DNA of 64,000 nucleotides from Hippophae tibetana (GCA_037013495.1 CM072806.1:29452001-29516000); one strand, 5' to 3'; shown: positions 10,766-22,747, counted from the first letter of the stretch. Made by a program: numbers and translations. The notes: a model not told the origin generated them from the letters alone.

Positions 10766-12539
10766 GTGATTGGCCTAGTTGGTAAGATCTAGTCATTAAT
10801 ATAATGGATGTGTACTTCAACTGAGTAATTCTGCTCTTGGTCACTGACTTAGTGATATTATGAGTGTTTTATTCATCCATGTTCTCACTTTTGTTTAGTA
10901 ACTCTTTCTTTCTTTCTTTTTTGTGATATTCTTAATCATAAGACTATATATCTTGTAGGCATGATATACAAATTTTTCTCCACTACTCTCTTTCTTTCCT
11001 CTCTTCATTACCCTTCCTTAATCATCCAATAAGGAGCTTTCTAGGTTTTTTATGTTGTTAGAACTTCTGAAGGTAAAGGTCATATGCGTGCAAGTATCTT
11101 TGCTTTTTATCGTCCCTCTATTTTTGGATGCTCTACACCTTCATCTTCTTCTTCTCAAAGCTTCTCTCAATCTATCTCGTGTCCCTTTATTTCTATTCAG
11201 CATTCTCCTTCTTCTACTACTCATATATCTTATGAGATTGCTCTTCTCCACCATAATTTTTCCTTTTTCTCTCTTAGTTCCTAGATATAGTAATTAGTAA
11301 ACATATAGTTGGTAAATAGGATTTGAGTTTCCTCAGCCTGATTATAGTTTAACTAAATGAATGCCTTTTATGTCAAACAAAAAAGGTACTCTTTGTGTCT
11401 CACTTCTGTCTACCAATTCTCGACCCTCTATCAGACAATCTCTTGGTCATTCCTTGCATGTTCCCTCTAGTAGTACCTCCTTTAGCTTCTTTTTTGAGAC
11501 TTTTTCATATTAGAGTCCTTTGTCTCTTTCCAGTAGTTTCTTAACCAAGTTATGCCTACGCAAGATGATGTCCTTTCCCCTGTCCATAGGGACTTTGATG
11601 ATACCCCTCTTCAAACAACCTCTGATGATGATGGAGTGGGTAACAAAGAGTAGTGATTATTATTTTTATTTTTATTTCTTGATGTACTTTTCTTTATTTC
11701 TTTTCTAGCTTGAAAAACTCTGTAATTGATTTTGTTAAAAAAAACTTTTACTAATACAAAATTGTTTGGTGTTAATTTGAGCATTGTGATTTGTCTTTAT
11801 TTAGAATTTTTATGTTGTATTTGATTTGCATTTGTTGTATTTTCTTTGGTTTATTACTTTGATTTTTCTCTATTTGTTGCCTAAGTAAGATAATTTTTAC
11901 ATACCTAAATGACTAATCTCCATCATATAAGGGTGGTCCTTTGACTTTCTGTATCAAAAAAAGAAATAAGTCTATTTGTATGCATAACTCATTATTCATT
12001 GTGTTGCATTTGTGTGCATGTATAGTATGTGAGTGTAGGTTGCACTACATGATGTCTACTTGTGTTATTTCTTTGATGTATGTTAATTGTGCTTAGCCTA
12101 TTGGTGTGAACCTGTGTAGAGGTAGTATGATAATATTTTGTTAAATTACATGTAGTTTTCCATGATGAATTCATTGATATATTTTTTTTTGTGTGTGTAG
12201 ATTACAAGTATAGTGAGAGACCTTGATGGAGCCATAGAGTTCACATGCAGCATGGAGTCTACATCAAGACAAATGTGTTGATTCATAAGGATGGATGAGT
12301 GCAACAAGATGAATGCACTTGGAGTATGTGTACTAGGGTGTCTAGGTTATGTGTCAATGTTTTTTCAATGGAAAAAATGCTTTAGGCCATCTTACATGAT
12401 TGTCTCATGTGTTGATGAAGAGTCTATTTTAGTTTGTATAATTTTTCCATGGGAAACTAATGAGGTTATTGTAACTCCTATAAGTTCTTTGAGTCTTTCT
12501 TGACATTCTCATATGCAAAATATAGAGTTTGTTTATTTT
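10766..12539. other. Unrecognised AT-rich stretch, probably retroelement-derived
   Basis: Only short open frames, for example 11084-11284 (66 aa, serine-rich) and 12291-12503 (70 aa, cysteine-rich). Neither resembles a family I know. A fragment near 11550-11655 reads MPTQDDVLSPVHRDFDDTPL, then a stop after GVGNKE. It looks like the acidic end of a decayed protein. No LTR edges or terminal repeats found. Confidence 0.3.
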
Positions 12540-12770
12540 AATTAGTGTTTTGTCATCTTTGTGTAAGGTTAGAGACTAATGGTCAGTATTAACATTCACT
12601 TAGATGGGAACACTTTGTAAGTAAGCATGTTTACACGCCATTGGGATTGGTTCTTTTAGTATACATTGTAGGTTATGTTTTGTTTTATTTTTCGTTGATA
12701 TTTTTGTGGGTATTTGTGGAAAATTACTTGGTAATTTTTCAAAAATAAAAAGAAATTTTTGTTGGCTTGT
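12540..12770 (+). repeat. Dispersed repeat, copy 1 (second at 14505-14757)
   Basis: It shares with 14505-14757 the ordered landmarks ctttgtgtaaggtt, acactttgta, ttttgtttt, gggtatttgtggaaa, ttactnggtaattttt and a final block of a/t-rich g. The copies are the same orientation and strongly diverged. Copy 1 is abutted on the right by the LTR-like block at 12778. Confidence 0.5.
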
Positions 12771-12777
12771 CATCCCA

Positions 12778-14166
12778 CTAATACGCTCAAAATATGCAAG
12801 TATACGTGATCAATTATACAAGTGATAAATAATTTAAGAATAGAGTTTATTGTACCTAAAAGGATTGTTTACGATTTATGCTACTGTTTATTAGTTTATT
12901 AATGAGTTAATTAAAGTTAGCAAATAGGGTTTTTGATTGATTTTAAGGAAAATAACATAAACAAATAAAGGAAAATAACAAAGAAGTTACGAGAGATGTG
13001 TTATCATAGGACTATCCTCACCACTAGCATATAATTTAACTAATCATGTCATGAATCAATATTTAGTTTCTTAAATTCTAAATTTATATCATAATCTAAA
13101 ATAATTATTTAGTTCTTAACTGTAACTTTAGAATTCTAAGTCTACTTAAGACTTTCCAACTTTTCTTACTTTGTAATTGATTTAGAATACTATCATAAAT
13201 CAACTTATATCCTAAACAATCTAGAAGAACCCTTACTAGATTTAATTCATTCATTGCATTAGGATCTAAAAACTTGATAACTAAACTAGGCAATATTAGA
13301 ATAATCATTTAACTTTTATCAAAGGTATTCAACCCTACTTCATGTGTTGCCACAATGTACTACTTTGATTAAGAGTATTAGAAATTACATATTAACATCT
13401 TAGACTATATATAAACATACTCATGCAATAAACCAATTGGCCACTAAACTACCACATGTATAAATTTGGCATTTAAACACATTAAGAATCAAGAATTAAA
13501 ACTAAAATTTATCATGACATTAAATTAATTTAAACATAGTCAAGGGCTTGGAATTGCAAACAATCACATAAGAAGTTTAGCTAGACATAGAAAACATTAT
13601 TATCATAATGGATATTAGGAAAATAAAAAGTGACAAGAAAAGCTTAGGAATTTTAGATGATTAAGCCAAAAGAACCCTCTTCTCCAATCAGTAATTTGTC
13701 CTTGTAAATCTCCTTCAAAAGTTTACCTTTTATGTGCTCTTTGATCTCTCTTGCCATTTTTTTAATTACTTTATAACTCTCTCTATCTATACAATTAACC
13801 GTAATGTCATATATATAGTGAGAGGTTTAAATGAAACACAAATAGGATTAAAACTCTAAAACTTAGGCGTCAAGTGTGTAGTTTTTCAATGCAGGTAGCG
13901 GTGCACATAAGACCATACTACAATACGCATTATTGTTCCAAAATTCTTAGTGAAACTGAGAGTAGTGTGCCATGATGTGCATATTTTTGTGCCCCTACGC
14001 ACTTGTAGTTTTAGTTCTAAATACTCATTCTTGCCTCTTTTTGCTCCTTTTATTCCCTAACACTTGTATACCACAAATTAAACATATTAAATGCATAAGA
14101 AATAATAGTTTAATGTAACTATGAGAGAATTGACACACAAATATATCTGTAAAATGACACATATCA
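12778..14166 (-). mobile_element. Decayed Athila/Tat-type LTR, minus strand
   Basis: On the minus strand the block starts TGATATGTGTC at 14166 and ends GGGATGACA at 12778. Near its end is the phrase cacgtatacttgcatat, equivalent to the conserved LTR end in this element group. The sequence just outside its start, read on the minus strand (tcgaggactaataa, then agtgtagtggatt), is a decayed version of the polypurine tract region that precedes a 3' LTR. A possible TATA region is at 13815-13822 (atatatag). No matching 5-bp target duplication was seen, so the 12778 edge is approximate. Confidence 0.55.
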
Positions 14167-14504
14167 AATCCACTACACTTACTATTTATTAGTCCTCGAG
14201 TAAAGGAAAAATATGTTAACTTCCTTAGAATTTTCTCAAGTTCTTAGTAACACTATAATCTCATAGTTTAACGTTCTATTGGTATAGTCTTTATTCATTC
14301 TTTAGTTCTAATTCCTTTACAACAACTATGATCAAAGTGTGTGAGGGATTTCGTGACCATTAGTGATAGTAGTTTAATTAAATTCAAACTAGCTTATTAT
14401 ATCATTCCACCTTAGAGATTACTACTTTTCTTCTCGGATTTTAACTTGAACATTGTAAGTTCTATTATCCTTTGTATCTGTGTCATTTTCTCGTGTGAAA
14501 AATA
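14167..14504 (-). mobile_element. Remnant of retroelement 3' interior beside the LTR
   Basis: Contains the decayed polypurine region just right of 14166 and otherwise AT-rich non-coding sequence. No pol motif was found. It is attributed to the element of the 12778-14166 LTR only by position. Confidence 0.35.
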
Positions 14505-14757
14505 AAAAGACTATTTATTTTACTTCGTGTACTTGTATTTCTTTGTGTAAGGTTGATTACTGATGATCAATGGTGCACACATGCATATAGTTTGGTACAC
14601 TTTGTATGCAAGTATTTTTACACACCTCATGGGATTTAATGAGCGAGCGTACAAGCGAGCCAACATTGTCGCTTGTGTTTTTATTTTGTTTTGGGAATGG
14701 GTATTTATGGAAATTACTCGATAATTTTTGAAATAAAAATGGAAGTTTTGACACCTT
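14505..14757 (+). repeat. Dispersed repeat, copy 2
   Basis: Second copy of the repeat at 12540-12770. It carries a short insertion relative to copy 1 (gagcgagcgtacaagcgagcc near 14641). The sequence after it (14760-14960) has a TATA-like box, cctataaatacccc at 14860-14873, which suggests an LTR or promoter fragment of unknown type. Confidence 0.5.
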
Positions 14758-14964
14758 AATGATGTCCTAAACAAGGTCCTCATTGGAACTCAATTGAGGT
14801 GGTCTGGTGAGGGCTTTGGATGAGGTGAGGGTGAGTTTGGCCATTGATCTTTGATTATGCCTATAAATACCCCCTCCTTATGTTTTTTTCATATAGAAAA
14901 ATGTAGCAGAGCTTTGAGAAATTGACATTTCATTTTATATTTTTAGATCTCTATTACCATGAGT

Positions 14965-15925
14965 GTTGTTTGATATTAGTGATTCAGGACTACTTGGAAA
15001 AACTTGATTGTTTGCAACATGTTCCATTTATTAAAATCCCAAAATTTTATGGCCAAACAAAACATAATCCTAAAATTCTGAATTGGACAAAAAGGCATAT
15101 GCTTTGAGTTGGAATACTGGCCTAATTTGAAATTATGACACAATCTTGATGTGATGCATGTAGAAAAAATATTTGTGATTCAATTTTGGGAATGTTGCTT
15201 AATATTGAAGGAAAAATGAAAGATATAAATAAGACTAGATTAGATTTGGAAGATTTGTGCACACAAAGATAAGTTTTACAAACCTCGTGTAGCTTATACA
15301 TTAACAGTGGATGAACGAAAAAAAATTCTCATTCATAAAGTCTATCGAGTTTCTAGATGGATATACAATAAATATATGTAGGAATGTCAGCATGAAAGAT
15401 GTAAAATTGTTTGGACTTAAGAATCATGATTGTCACGTATTGTTACAAAGATTGATTCCTAGTGGAATGTAGAGTTTGGTTGATAATGAAATATATATGA
15501 TTTTGGTTGAATTGTGCATATTTTTTCAAAAACCTTGTTCTAGAACTCCATATCAATAGGATTTGGATAAGTTGGAAAAAGGAATAGTTTTCATATTGTG
15601 TAAGCTTGAAACAATTTTTCCTCTAACATTTTTTGATATAATGGTCCATTTGGCCATTCACTTACCTCGTGAAGTAAAGTTGACTAGTATTGTTGGATCA
15701 TAGTGGATGTATCCAATTGAATGATATTTAGGAACATTAAAAAAATAAGTTGGAAACAAAGCAAGACCTGAAGGTTGCTTTGCAGAAGGTAATGAAATAC
15801 TTACATTTTTCTCTATGTATTTGCACAAAGTTGAAATTAGGTTCAATAGAGAAAAAAGAAATAACAACAATAGTCAAGATAAAGATGATATTAAATTATC
15901 AGTATTCTCCTAGAAAGTTCGTACA
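14965..15925 (+). pseudogene. CACTA TNP2-like transposase with DUF4218, decayed
   Basis: Broken plus-strand frames read NWTKRHML near 15090, then KNICDSILGMLLNIEGKM and TRLDLEDL (15160-15260), corresponding to the MH-EKN-CD-I-GTLL motif of TNP2. Further on come MKDVKLFGLKNHDCHVLL (15390-15440), KLETIFPLTFFDIMVHLAIHLPRE (15605-15675), WMYPIE-YLGTLKK (15703-15747) and NKARPEGCFAEGNE (15752-15800). The last group is DUF4218, which accompanies TNP2 transposases. Numerous stops mean the transposase is inactive. Family identity is secure from the ordered motifs. It is the cut-and-paste transposase of the surrounding CACTA element. Confidence 0.85.
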
Positions 15926-16995
15926 ATAGGTGCACATAAAATTGAGGTTTTTGACAAAAAGATGATTGATAAAATGCATTGGTTTGTTCTAAATAATTGT
16001 GAAGAATTGGAACCCTACTTAGAGTGAGTTATTTCACATATTCTTTTAATATCACATAAAATGTTCAAAATATTTACAAACACTTTGTTTCTTTCAATTT
16101 TTTATTTCATTTTAAAGAACGCAAGATGTTTATAACTCCTAAGCTCGTAGGTAAAGAAGCTGAAGGTTGGCAAGAAAAACAATTTGCAACACGTTTAAAA
16201 GCTGAGTATGATAAAATTTTACATATAGAACTAGTTTAGTTTTCTTATTCATTTCTTAGATTAAGGCTACATATACATGTATAATTTTTTAAAATTATAT
16301 TGTTGTAGATGGGTCCTTTAGCAATCACCCACGATGTTAATGGTATGGATGATGAGTTAAAATGTTTAGCTTTTTCATTGGATTTTTGTGTCATTAAGTA
16401 TAAGGCATGTATTGTAAATGGAATTCTCTATCACACCACACAACTAGATAGGAATAAACAATGAAAAATAGTCGTGTCATGGTATTAGGCTATCATTTGA
16501 GTGAATATCTCCACTTTTATATGGTCTTGGAAGATATAATTTAGTTGCTCTTTGTTAGGTAATTTTCAGTTTTTCTTTTCAAATGCATGTGGTTTAACAA
16601 TTATCCAAGAAATAAGAAAACCTAAAAGATTATGATTTCATTTTCATTACATAATAAGGAAGGGGTATGAGGATGATTCATTCATACTTACAACTCAATC
16701 CTAACAAATATTTTAAGTTGTAGTTATTAAAAATGGAGACAATTGGAGAATTGTGCAACAAGTACCATAAAGGAATTTGTGGGATATTGTAGAGAATTCA
16801 AATACAGAAGATGATGTTGGTGAAGCTTATCAAGATAACATTTCTTTAGATGTCGCATTAAATATTGAAGAGCATGAGATTGATAGCAGTAGAATTGAAG
16901 CTGATGGTGATGAAGTAGAAAGAGAACTCCAACAACGTTTGAGAAGTGGCATGACATTCCTTTCAACACTAAACAAGAGTTATGTTATTTCCTAA
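15926..16995 (+). pseudogene. CACTA transposase C-terminal part (DUF4216), decayed
   Basis: Continues the previous entry. MHWFVLNNCEELEPYLE lies near 15975-16026, then KMFITPKLVGKEAEGWQEKQ near 16125. A probable intron is followed by DELKCLAFSLDF, YKACIVNGILYHT and LDRN (16350-16455), the start of DUF4216. YEDDSFILTTQS lies near 16668, then NWRIVQQVP-RNLWDIVEN (16740-16795) and an acidic tail EDDVGEAYQDN with HEIDSSRIEADGDEVE (to 16995). The segment 16777-16995 is still open. Gene order TNP2-DUF4218-DUF4216 is typical of plant CACTA elements. Stops upstream make it non-functional. Confidence 0.8.
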
Positions 16996-17392
16996 TGGTA
17001 TCAATGTAACTTTTTCAATTCTTTACAATTATACAAAAGTTTCCTCCAACATAACTAAAAAATTTCTTTACTTTTTTAGCAAACATTTCAACTGGATATG
17101 AAAGACCTAATCATATTTGAATTGATTAAGCAACATTTAAGTGAGACATAAAGAGACTTTCATAGCAGGTGTCATGCTCATTATTACCATGCAAGGATGA
17201 ACCTATTGAAGTTCAAAAGGCCAACAAATATAATGTATGTATAAACAAGATGTATTAGGAGTGGCTATGTGATTGGTTTGAGAAACATGATTTCAAGGCT
17301 TGCAATTTTATTGATTGTAATTTTTTTTATATTAATTAGTTTATTATTGAACACATTTCTCATTTCAGGAAGCAAGATAGGAAAAGCCTCTA

Positions 17393-17397
17393 GCATA
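17393..17397. repeat. Target site duplication gcata (left)
   Basis: Identical to 22996-23000; the pair brackets the copia element and marks its insertion into the CACTA remnant. Confidence 0.92.
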
Positions 17398-17635
17398 TGT
17401 CAAATATTGTATTTCTCTGATAATTATCATGTATATTTCATATTATTTATGTTCTGTTTTTCTATACAAGAGTTTAACTATATGTATATAATGAAAACGA
17501 AAATTAAACAATAACCATAATTCCTGTACATCCATGTTTTATGGCTCCACTAATATTATTGTCTGCTCCATGTTTTGCTCCACTGAGCATTGGTGTATGC
17601 CACTGTGGCAGCATGCACCACAACACACACCAACA
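17398..17635 (-). repeat. Copia 3' LTR
   Basis: 238 bp. On the minus strand it starts TGTTGGTGTGTG and ends TTGACA. Near its start is an imperfect hairpin (GGTGCATG, then CCAC, and its complement at 17591-17618) and a twice-repeated segment with TGGAGC and AAAACATGG. Possible poly(A)/TATA elements are AT-rich. Confidence 0.95.
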
Positions 17636-17650
17636 CTCCCCCTCAAGTTG
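17636..17650 (-). other. Copia polypurine tract
   Basis: The minus strand reads CTTGAGGGGGAG directly before the 3' LTR, the usual plus-strand primer of copia elements. Confidence 0.88.
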
Positions 17651-18186
17651 GTGCATATATGTCTCTTATGCCCAACTTGTCAAGTGAGTTGTAAAAGTTC
17701 CTTGCAGACACAGATTTTGTGAGTATATCAACCAATTGGTCTTCTGATTTAATAAATGGAAGCTTAATAATCTTTTCTTCCAGATTCTGTTTTATGAAGT
17801 TCTGATCCACTTCAATGTGCTTCGTGCGATCATGTTGAACTGGATTGTGAGAGATGGAAATGGCTGCTTTGTTATCACAAAATAAGTTCATTTCAGAGTT
17901 AGGAGCAACACCAATCTCAGTTAGAAGTTTTTTCAACCAAAGGAGCTCACATATTCCCTTGACCATTCCTCGAAATTCAACTTCAGCACTAGATAAGGCA
18001 ACTACCTTTTGCTTCTTGCTCCTCCATTTAACAAGATTTCCCCCCACAAAAGTAAAGTACCCAGCAAAAGATTTCCTATCCTTCATATTCCCTGCCCAAT
18101 CTAAATCTGTATATCCAAGGACTTCCAATTGACTATTCTTTGAAAACATAAGTCCTTTCCCAGGGGAGGATTTTAGATAACGAAGT
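17643..18186 (-). pseudogene. Copia RNase H domain
   Basis: The open stretch starts after a stop near 18187. Motifs in order: GYTDLDWAGNMKDRKSFAGY (first catalytic Asp region), WRSKKQKVVALSSAEVEFRG (catalytic Glu in SSAE-E), LFCDNKAAISISHNPVQHDR (catalytic Asp in CDN-AA), KHIEVDQNFIK, then the tail VDILTKSVS. The catalytic set looks complete. It is in frame with the RT part upstream and only a stop codon (HMDAVM then stop) separates them. It would remove RNA from the RNA-DNA hybrid during reverse transcription. Confidence 0.93.
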
Positions 18187-18188
18187 AT

Positions 18189-19751
18189 TCACATGACTGC
18201 ATCCATATGGTCTTCACTTGGGCAGTGCATGAACTGACTCACGACACTCACAGCATAAGCAATATCAGGTCGAGTATGAGATAAATATATGAGTTTACCT
18301 ACTAACCGTTGATATCTCTGTTTATCTGCTGGTACTTGGTCCACATATTCTCCAAGTTTATGATTTTGAACCATTGGAATATCGAGAGGTTTACAATCTA
18401 GTAGTCTTGCCTCTGCCAGTAGGTCCAAAGTATATTTCCTTTGGGAAAGACATATGCCATGTTTTGATCTTGTTACCTCAATACCTAAGAAGTATTTGAG
18501 CCCTCCCAAATTCTTCATTTCAAACTGATTTGACAGTTATTCTTGAAGCTTAGAGATTTCTTCTTTATCATCCCATGTAATGATCATGTCATCTATATAG
18601 ACTATAAGGGTTGTTATCTTCCCTAATCGATGTTTTAGGAAAAGAGTATGATCAGAGTTGCTTTGTTGGAACCCATATTTCTTCATTGCTGAACTCAACC
18701 TACCAAACCATGCTCGAGGTGATTGTTTTAGTCCATACAATGCTTGTTGTAATCTACATGCAGTTTTTTTTCCTGATATAACAGTATATCCTGATGGGAT
18801 ATCCATGTAAATCTCTTCTTCAAGATCACCATGAAGGAAGGCATTTTTTACGTCAAGTTGGTGCAATGGCCAATCTAAATTTGTCGCAAGAGATAACAAG
18901 ACTCTAACGGTTTTTAGTTTAGCCATAGGTGAGAAGGTTTCTTGATAATCTATCCCGTGTTTCTGTGTATATCCTTTTACTACAAGCCTCGCCTTGTATC
19001 GATCAACTAACCCATCTGCTTTATACTTAATGGAGAAAATCCACTTGCATCCTACCATCTTCCTCCCTTGAGGCAACTCGCTTAACACACATGTGTTATT
19101 CTTCTGCAATGCCTCAAATTTCTCTTTTATAGCTTGAGCCCATTTTGGATCAGATAAGGCTTCTTCAATGCTACTTGGAATTTGACACGAGGAGAGTGTT
19201 TGTGAAAATGCCTTGATAGGTTCTGATAACCTTTGAGTAGATAAATAATTTGCTATTGGATACTTGGATTGTCGTTCTTCTCTTTCTGGGGAGTATCGAT
19301 TTGGAGGTTTGCCTCGATTGTGTCTGAAAGGTAAAACATAACCAACAGATGTATCTATAGTATTAGTTTGTAAAGGTGTGATAGGATAGCTTACCTCAGG
19401 AGTATTCTCAACAGGAGGATCATTAGGTACTAGAGAGTGAAGGGGTACATCAACCACTTCATCTTCTGGAGATTCAATTACTACTTCAGCTTCAGTTCTT
19501 GGAAGTTCGAACTCGGGTCTATATACTGGATCCTCCATATTATTGGCACGATCCGAGTATGTTGGACTAGTGTCTAATATTTCAACATCAAGCCAATTTC
19601 GTTCTTCACTATAACTCTCCTCCTTAAGAGTGTAATTGGATACCGGTGATGGGAAAAAACATTCTGATCCGAGGAAAGTGACATCCATGGTAATATAGGT
19701 TCTTATAGAAATTGGATCATAGCATCGGTAACCCTTTTTTTTGTACGCCAT
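18189..19751 (-). pseudogene. Copia reverse transcriptase
   Basis: 19751 to 18189 in one frame with a stop after KLQE (about 18537) and another at the lower end. Motifs: WAQAIKEKFEALQKN, GCKWIFSIKYKADG, RYKARLVVKGYTQ, PMAKLKTVRVLLSLA, QLDVKNAFLHGDLEEEIYMD (first catalytic Asp), ALYGLKQSPRAWF, YIDDMIIT (catalytic DD), then LKYFLGIEV and RYQRLVGKLIYLSHTRPDIA. The residue after IIT is W where G is usual (ITWDD), a likely decay change. It copies element RNA into DNA in virus-like particles in related active elements; here it is dead. Confidence 0.94.
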
Positions 19752-19853
19752 ATCCTAAGAATACACATCAGACAGCACATGGATCCAACTTAGTTTGTTG
19801 ATTTTTATGGAGGTGGACAAAAGTAACACATCCAAAAATTCGGGGCGGAAGCA

Positions 19854-20480
19854 TCAAAATAGTAAGGTTTTTGTGGGCATACGATTCAGTAGATACACAA
19901 CTGTAGTAACAGCATCATTCCAGTATCTATTAGGCATATGTGCACCGATTAGTAAGGCCCGAGCCGTTTCTAAAATATGCCGATTCTTCCTCTCTGCACT
20001 CCCATTCTGTTGTGGGGTTTGTGAACACGAGGTTTCATGGAGAATACCATGGTTGTCCAAGTATGTCCGGAATTGTTGATTAACATACTCCCCTCCATTA
20101 TCAGACCTAAGTATCTTAATTTTTTCAGAAAATTGTGTCTGAACCATGGTGTGAAACAGGTGAAATGTAGAAAATACTTCATCTTTATGTTTGAGAAGGT
20201 AAATCCATGTCATTCGTGTACAATCATCAACAAAATAACAAACCAACAATGACCCGATGACGTAATAATTGGGGAAGGTCCCCAAACATCAGAATGTACC
20301 AAAGCAAAATGCTCATAGGATAAGACGTCCTATGACTTTTTGCTAGGATACAAGTATCACATTTGAAATCTGAATGTGTGATATTTGAAAATAAACTGGG
20401 TAGTAGGTGCTTTAAATACCCGAATAATGGATGCCCAAACCTACGATGACATAGCCAAATCTGTCATTCCTTGTTACCAA
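19854..20480 (-). pseudogene. Copia integrase (zinc-binding and core)
   Basis: The upstream part in broken frames shows the HHCC zinc-binding region (HRRFGHP, then CDTCILAKSHR, about 20440-20340). The core is open from 20285: FVDDCTRMTWIYLL (first Asp), KILRSDNGGEYVN (second Asp), SCSQTPQQNGSAERKNRHI (catalytic Glu), then MPNRYWNDAVTTVVYLLNRMPT. The D-D-E triad is present. A frame break separates the zinc part from the core, and the ORF ends at a stop before the RT frame resumes at 19751. It would insert the cDNA into the host chromosome. Confidence 0.92.
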
Positions 20481-20538
20481 CAGTGTGTTGCATGTGATTG
20501 GCTCTTCCTAAACTGAGGTCATCCACATAATATAGCCC

Positions 20539-21044
20539 TCATTTCCTAATACCATGCCTAATGATCTCCTTGGTGAGAATATCCTGTAGAAGGCATAAAG
20601 TAGAATACATCAATACTACACAGTTAAGATCTGAAGTGACCTGACTTACAGACATCAGTCGATTTGAAAGAGAGGGCCCAAGTAAAGTATTAGATAATGA
20701 TAATGAAGGAGATAAGGTCACTGTTCTAGCTCCTGTAACTCGGTTGTATTGGAGAGATCTTTTGGGTCAAATGTCATGTGATCTGTAGCTCCAAAGTCCA
20801 GAATCCAATCCTCATTATCACTACGAGTAGAGATGTGAAATGCTTTACTTGAAATACCTGGATCCTGGGAAGATTCGGCCTGAGGAGTAAGGGATAGTGA
20901 GGCATTATTGGTAGCCACAGCGGCTCGCCCAGTGGTGTCCCGTTTCTTCCGTGCTTGAAGATCATTCCACCATTCTGGATACCCATGGAGTTTGAAGCAG
21001 TTTTCACATGTGTGTTTAGAGTTTCCGCAATGGCCACATTTCAT
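20539..21044 (-). pseudogene. Copia zinc knuckle and aspartic protease, damaged
   Basis: 20718-21044 reads MKCGHCGNSKHTCENCFKLH (CCHC-type knuckle) and then DWILDFGATDHMTFDP. The protease active site is normally D-S/T-G; here it is D-F-G, so the serine is changed and the enzyme should be inactive. A frameshift near 20735 passes the reading to 20539-20721 (VTLSPSLSLSNTLLGPSL, LQDILT), the segment linking protease to integrase. Confidence 0.9.
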
Positions 21045-21045
21045 G

Positions 21046-21885
21046 TCAAGAGATGGTGGATTTCTTGCTACCCAAAGAGGTTCCTGTTTTTGGTGGCATC
21101 AGATTAAGGTGTCCGTTGACCCCTTTAAAAGCCATAACTGCTCCGGGTGTCGTATCTATACCAGTGATCATCACGGTCTGCCGGACTTCTTCCCTACGTA
21201 TGAATCCATAGGCTTGTTCCACCGTAGGAAATGGTTTGATTTGAAGCACATCACTTCGAGTTTTGTCGAGTTTGTCATCAAGTCCATCAAGGAAGGTATA
21301 CACTTGATCTTCCTATACGATGGAGTTGTATTTTTGTATGTATTTTGCACACTCCATTGGATTAGGACGACAAAAATCAATTTCTCGCCACAACCCTTGA
21401 AGGTCGTTGTAGTATTTTTCAATGGATCCACCCGCCTGCTTCATACGAGTAACTCGACGGAGAAGATCATACACTTGAGACGTGTCTGTCCCATCATAGT
21501 AGGTGGTAGCAGCAGAATCCCAAACTTGTTTCGCAGTTAGGAATCGAATAAAATTTTCAATCAAGGAGGGGTCCATCGAATTGATCAACCATCCTTTAAC
21601 AATGGCATTTTCAGTGCGCCATCTCCTGAATGAGGGGTCGATTTCAGCAGGTTGAGGAAAATCCCCATTAATATATCCCAGTTTGTCTTTGCCAAAGATA
21701 TACATCTCCACCACCTGGGACCACAAGGCATAGTTAGATCCTCCCAACTTTATAATAATGGGGGCAGTCGACGCTTCAGTGAGCGGAGGTTGTGAGACGG
21801 TCTGAGCTCTAGTTAGAATTTTCATCTTTTTCGTCGTCAAATCTTCCAATATGAAATTGGTGGTTAAATCTCTAGATTCTGCCAT
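21046..21885 (-). pseudogene. Copia gag (capsid), one stop and frameshift
   Basis: Start MAESRDLT at 21885. Gag motifs: IIKLGGSNYALWSQVVEMY, then RTENAIVKGWLINSMDPSL, AKQVWDSAATTYYDG, and QVYDLLRRVTRMKQAGGSIE with YYNDLQGLWREIDF. An in-frame stop falls after KYNSIV (about 21315). The same frame continues with VYTFLDGLDDKLDK and PFPTVEQAYGFIRREE to 21046, where a frameshift leads into the zinc knuckle. Gag would form the particle shell. Confidence 0.92.
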
Positions 21886-22747
21886 GAAATCTAAATATAT
21901 TTTTTTACAATTCGTACACTATCTAAAGAAAAATTTGTAACCCTAAATCATTTTGGCAGCCCTCTTTGTAACCCTAAATCATTTTCCTCTCCATTTGCGC
22001 AGCCCTCTACGATTTCATCATGCTGCCCTCTACAGTGCCTTCTTCACGCTGCCCTCTGTGGCGCCTCTCTTCTTCTAATGGAAGAACCCTAGCCGACTAC
22101 AAGCATCCACCCGGAGTCAGCCCTCTACCTGGTCCTCCATCTCTGTGAAGTGGCACTCTTCTTCTACTTCGTTCCAAGTTTCTCCCCGATGGCTGCTAGA
22201 CTGGACATTGGCCAACTGCGATAGCTTCAACGAGTAGATAGACCTGAAACGCAGGCAAGGTGCAATGGTTCCAACGAGTAGCTAGATCAGTATGGCTCCC
22301 TGAAGGGTTCTATTGAGGTTGCGACGGCGGAACTGACGCTGAGCAGAAATGATGACTCTAAATACTAGATGGTCGCAGCACTGGTGAGGTTGCATTGTCT
22401 ACCCATCCCCTCAGGTTTCAACCTCTGTTGTTACGCCTTACAACAATGTTCTTTGTACTTATTCCTTTCTGGAGCACACCGATGTTGTTGTTTTACTTGA
22501 TGTTATTTTTTTCCCAGTATTGCAATTGATCGGTTTCAGAAATAAGAAATCAGAAACCAGAAACAGCTTCGGGACAAATATAAACCAAAGACCAGTACTC
22601 AGCAAAAAACCGAAAAACAGCAGCTATAATCAGCAACCACACCAGAAATCAGCAAATCAGCAAATCAGCAAATCAGAATCAGAAATAAAAAAAATGGTAG
22701 TTCCATCAGAAATCAGCAGGTAGTTTCATTAGTCAGCAATAACCTGC
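21886..22747 (-). other. Copia untranslated leader
   Basis: Non-coding. It contains a thrice-used phrase, gccctctn (21950-22040), and a run of aatcagcaa units at 22620-22740. The leader has a lower AT content than the flanks. No gene recognised; the 67-aa plus-strand open frame at 22520-22723 is a translation of the repeat. Confidence 0.6.

Noticed and set aside
10770-10830. A tRNA-like phrase (gattggcctagttggtaagatc) next to the plastid-derived DNA
   Set aside because: No cloverleaf could be drawn: no matching acceptor arm or anticodon stem.
17854-18132. A 92-aa plus-strand frame inside the copia element
   Set aside because: It is antisense to the RNase H coding sequence, whose motifs are unambiguous. 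The same applies to plus-strand frames at 19795-20252 and 20992-21540.
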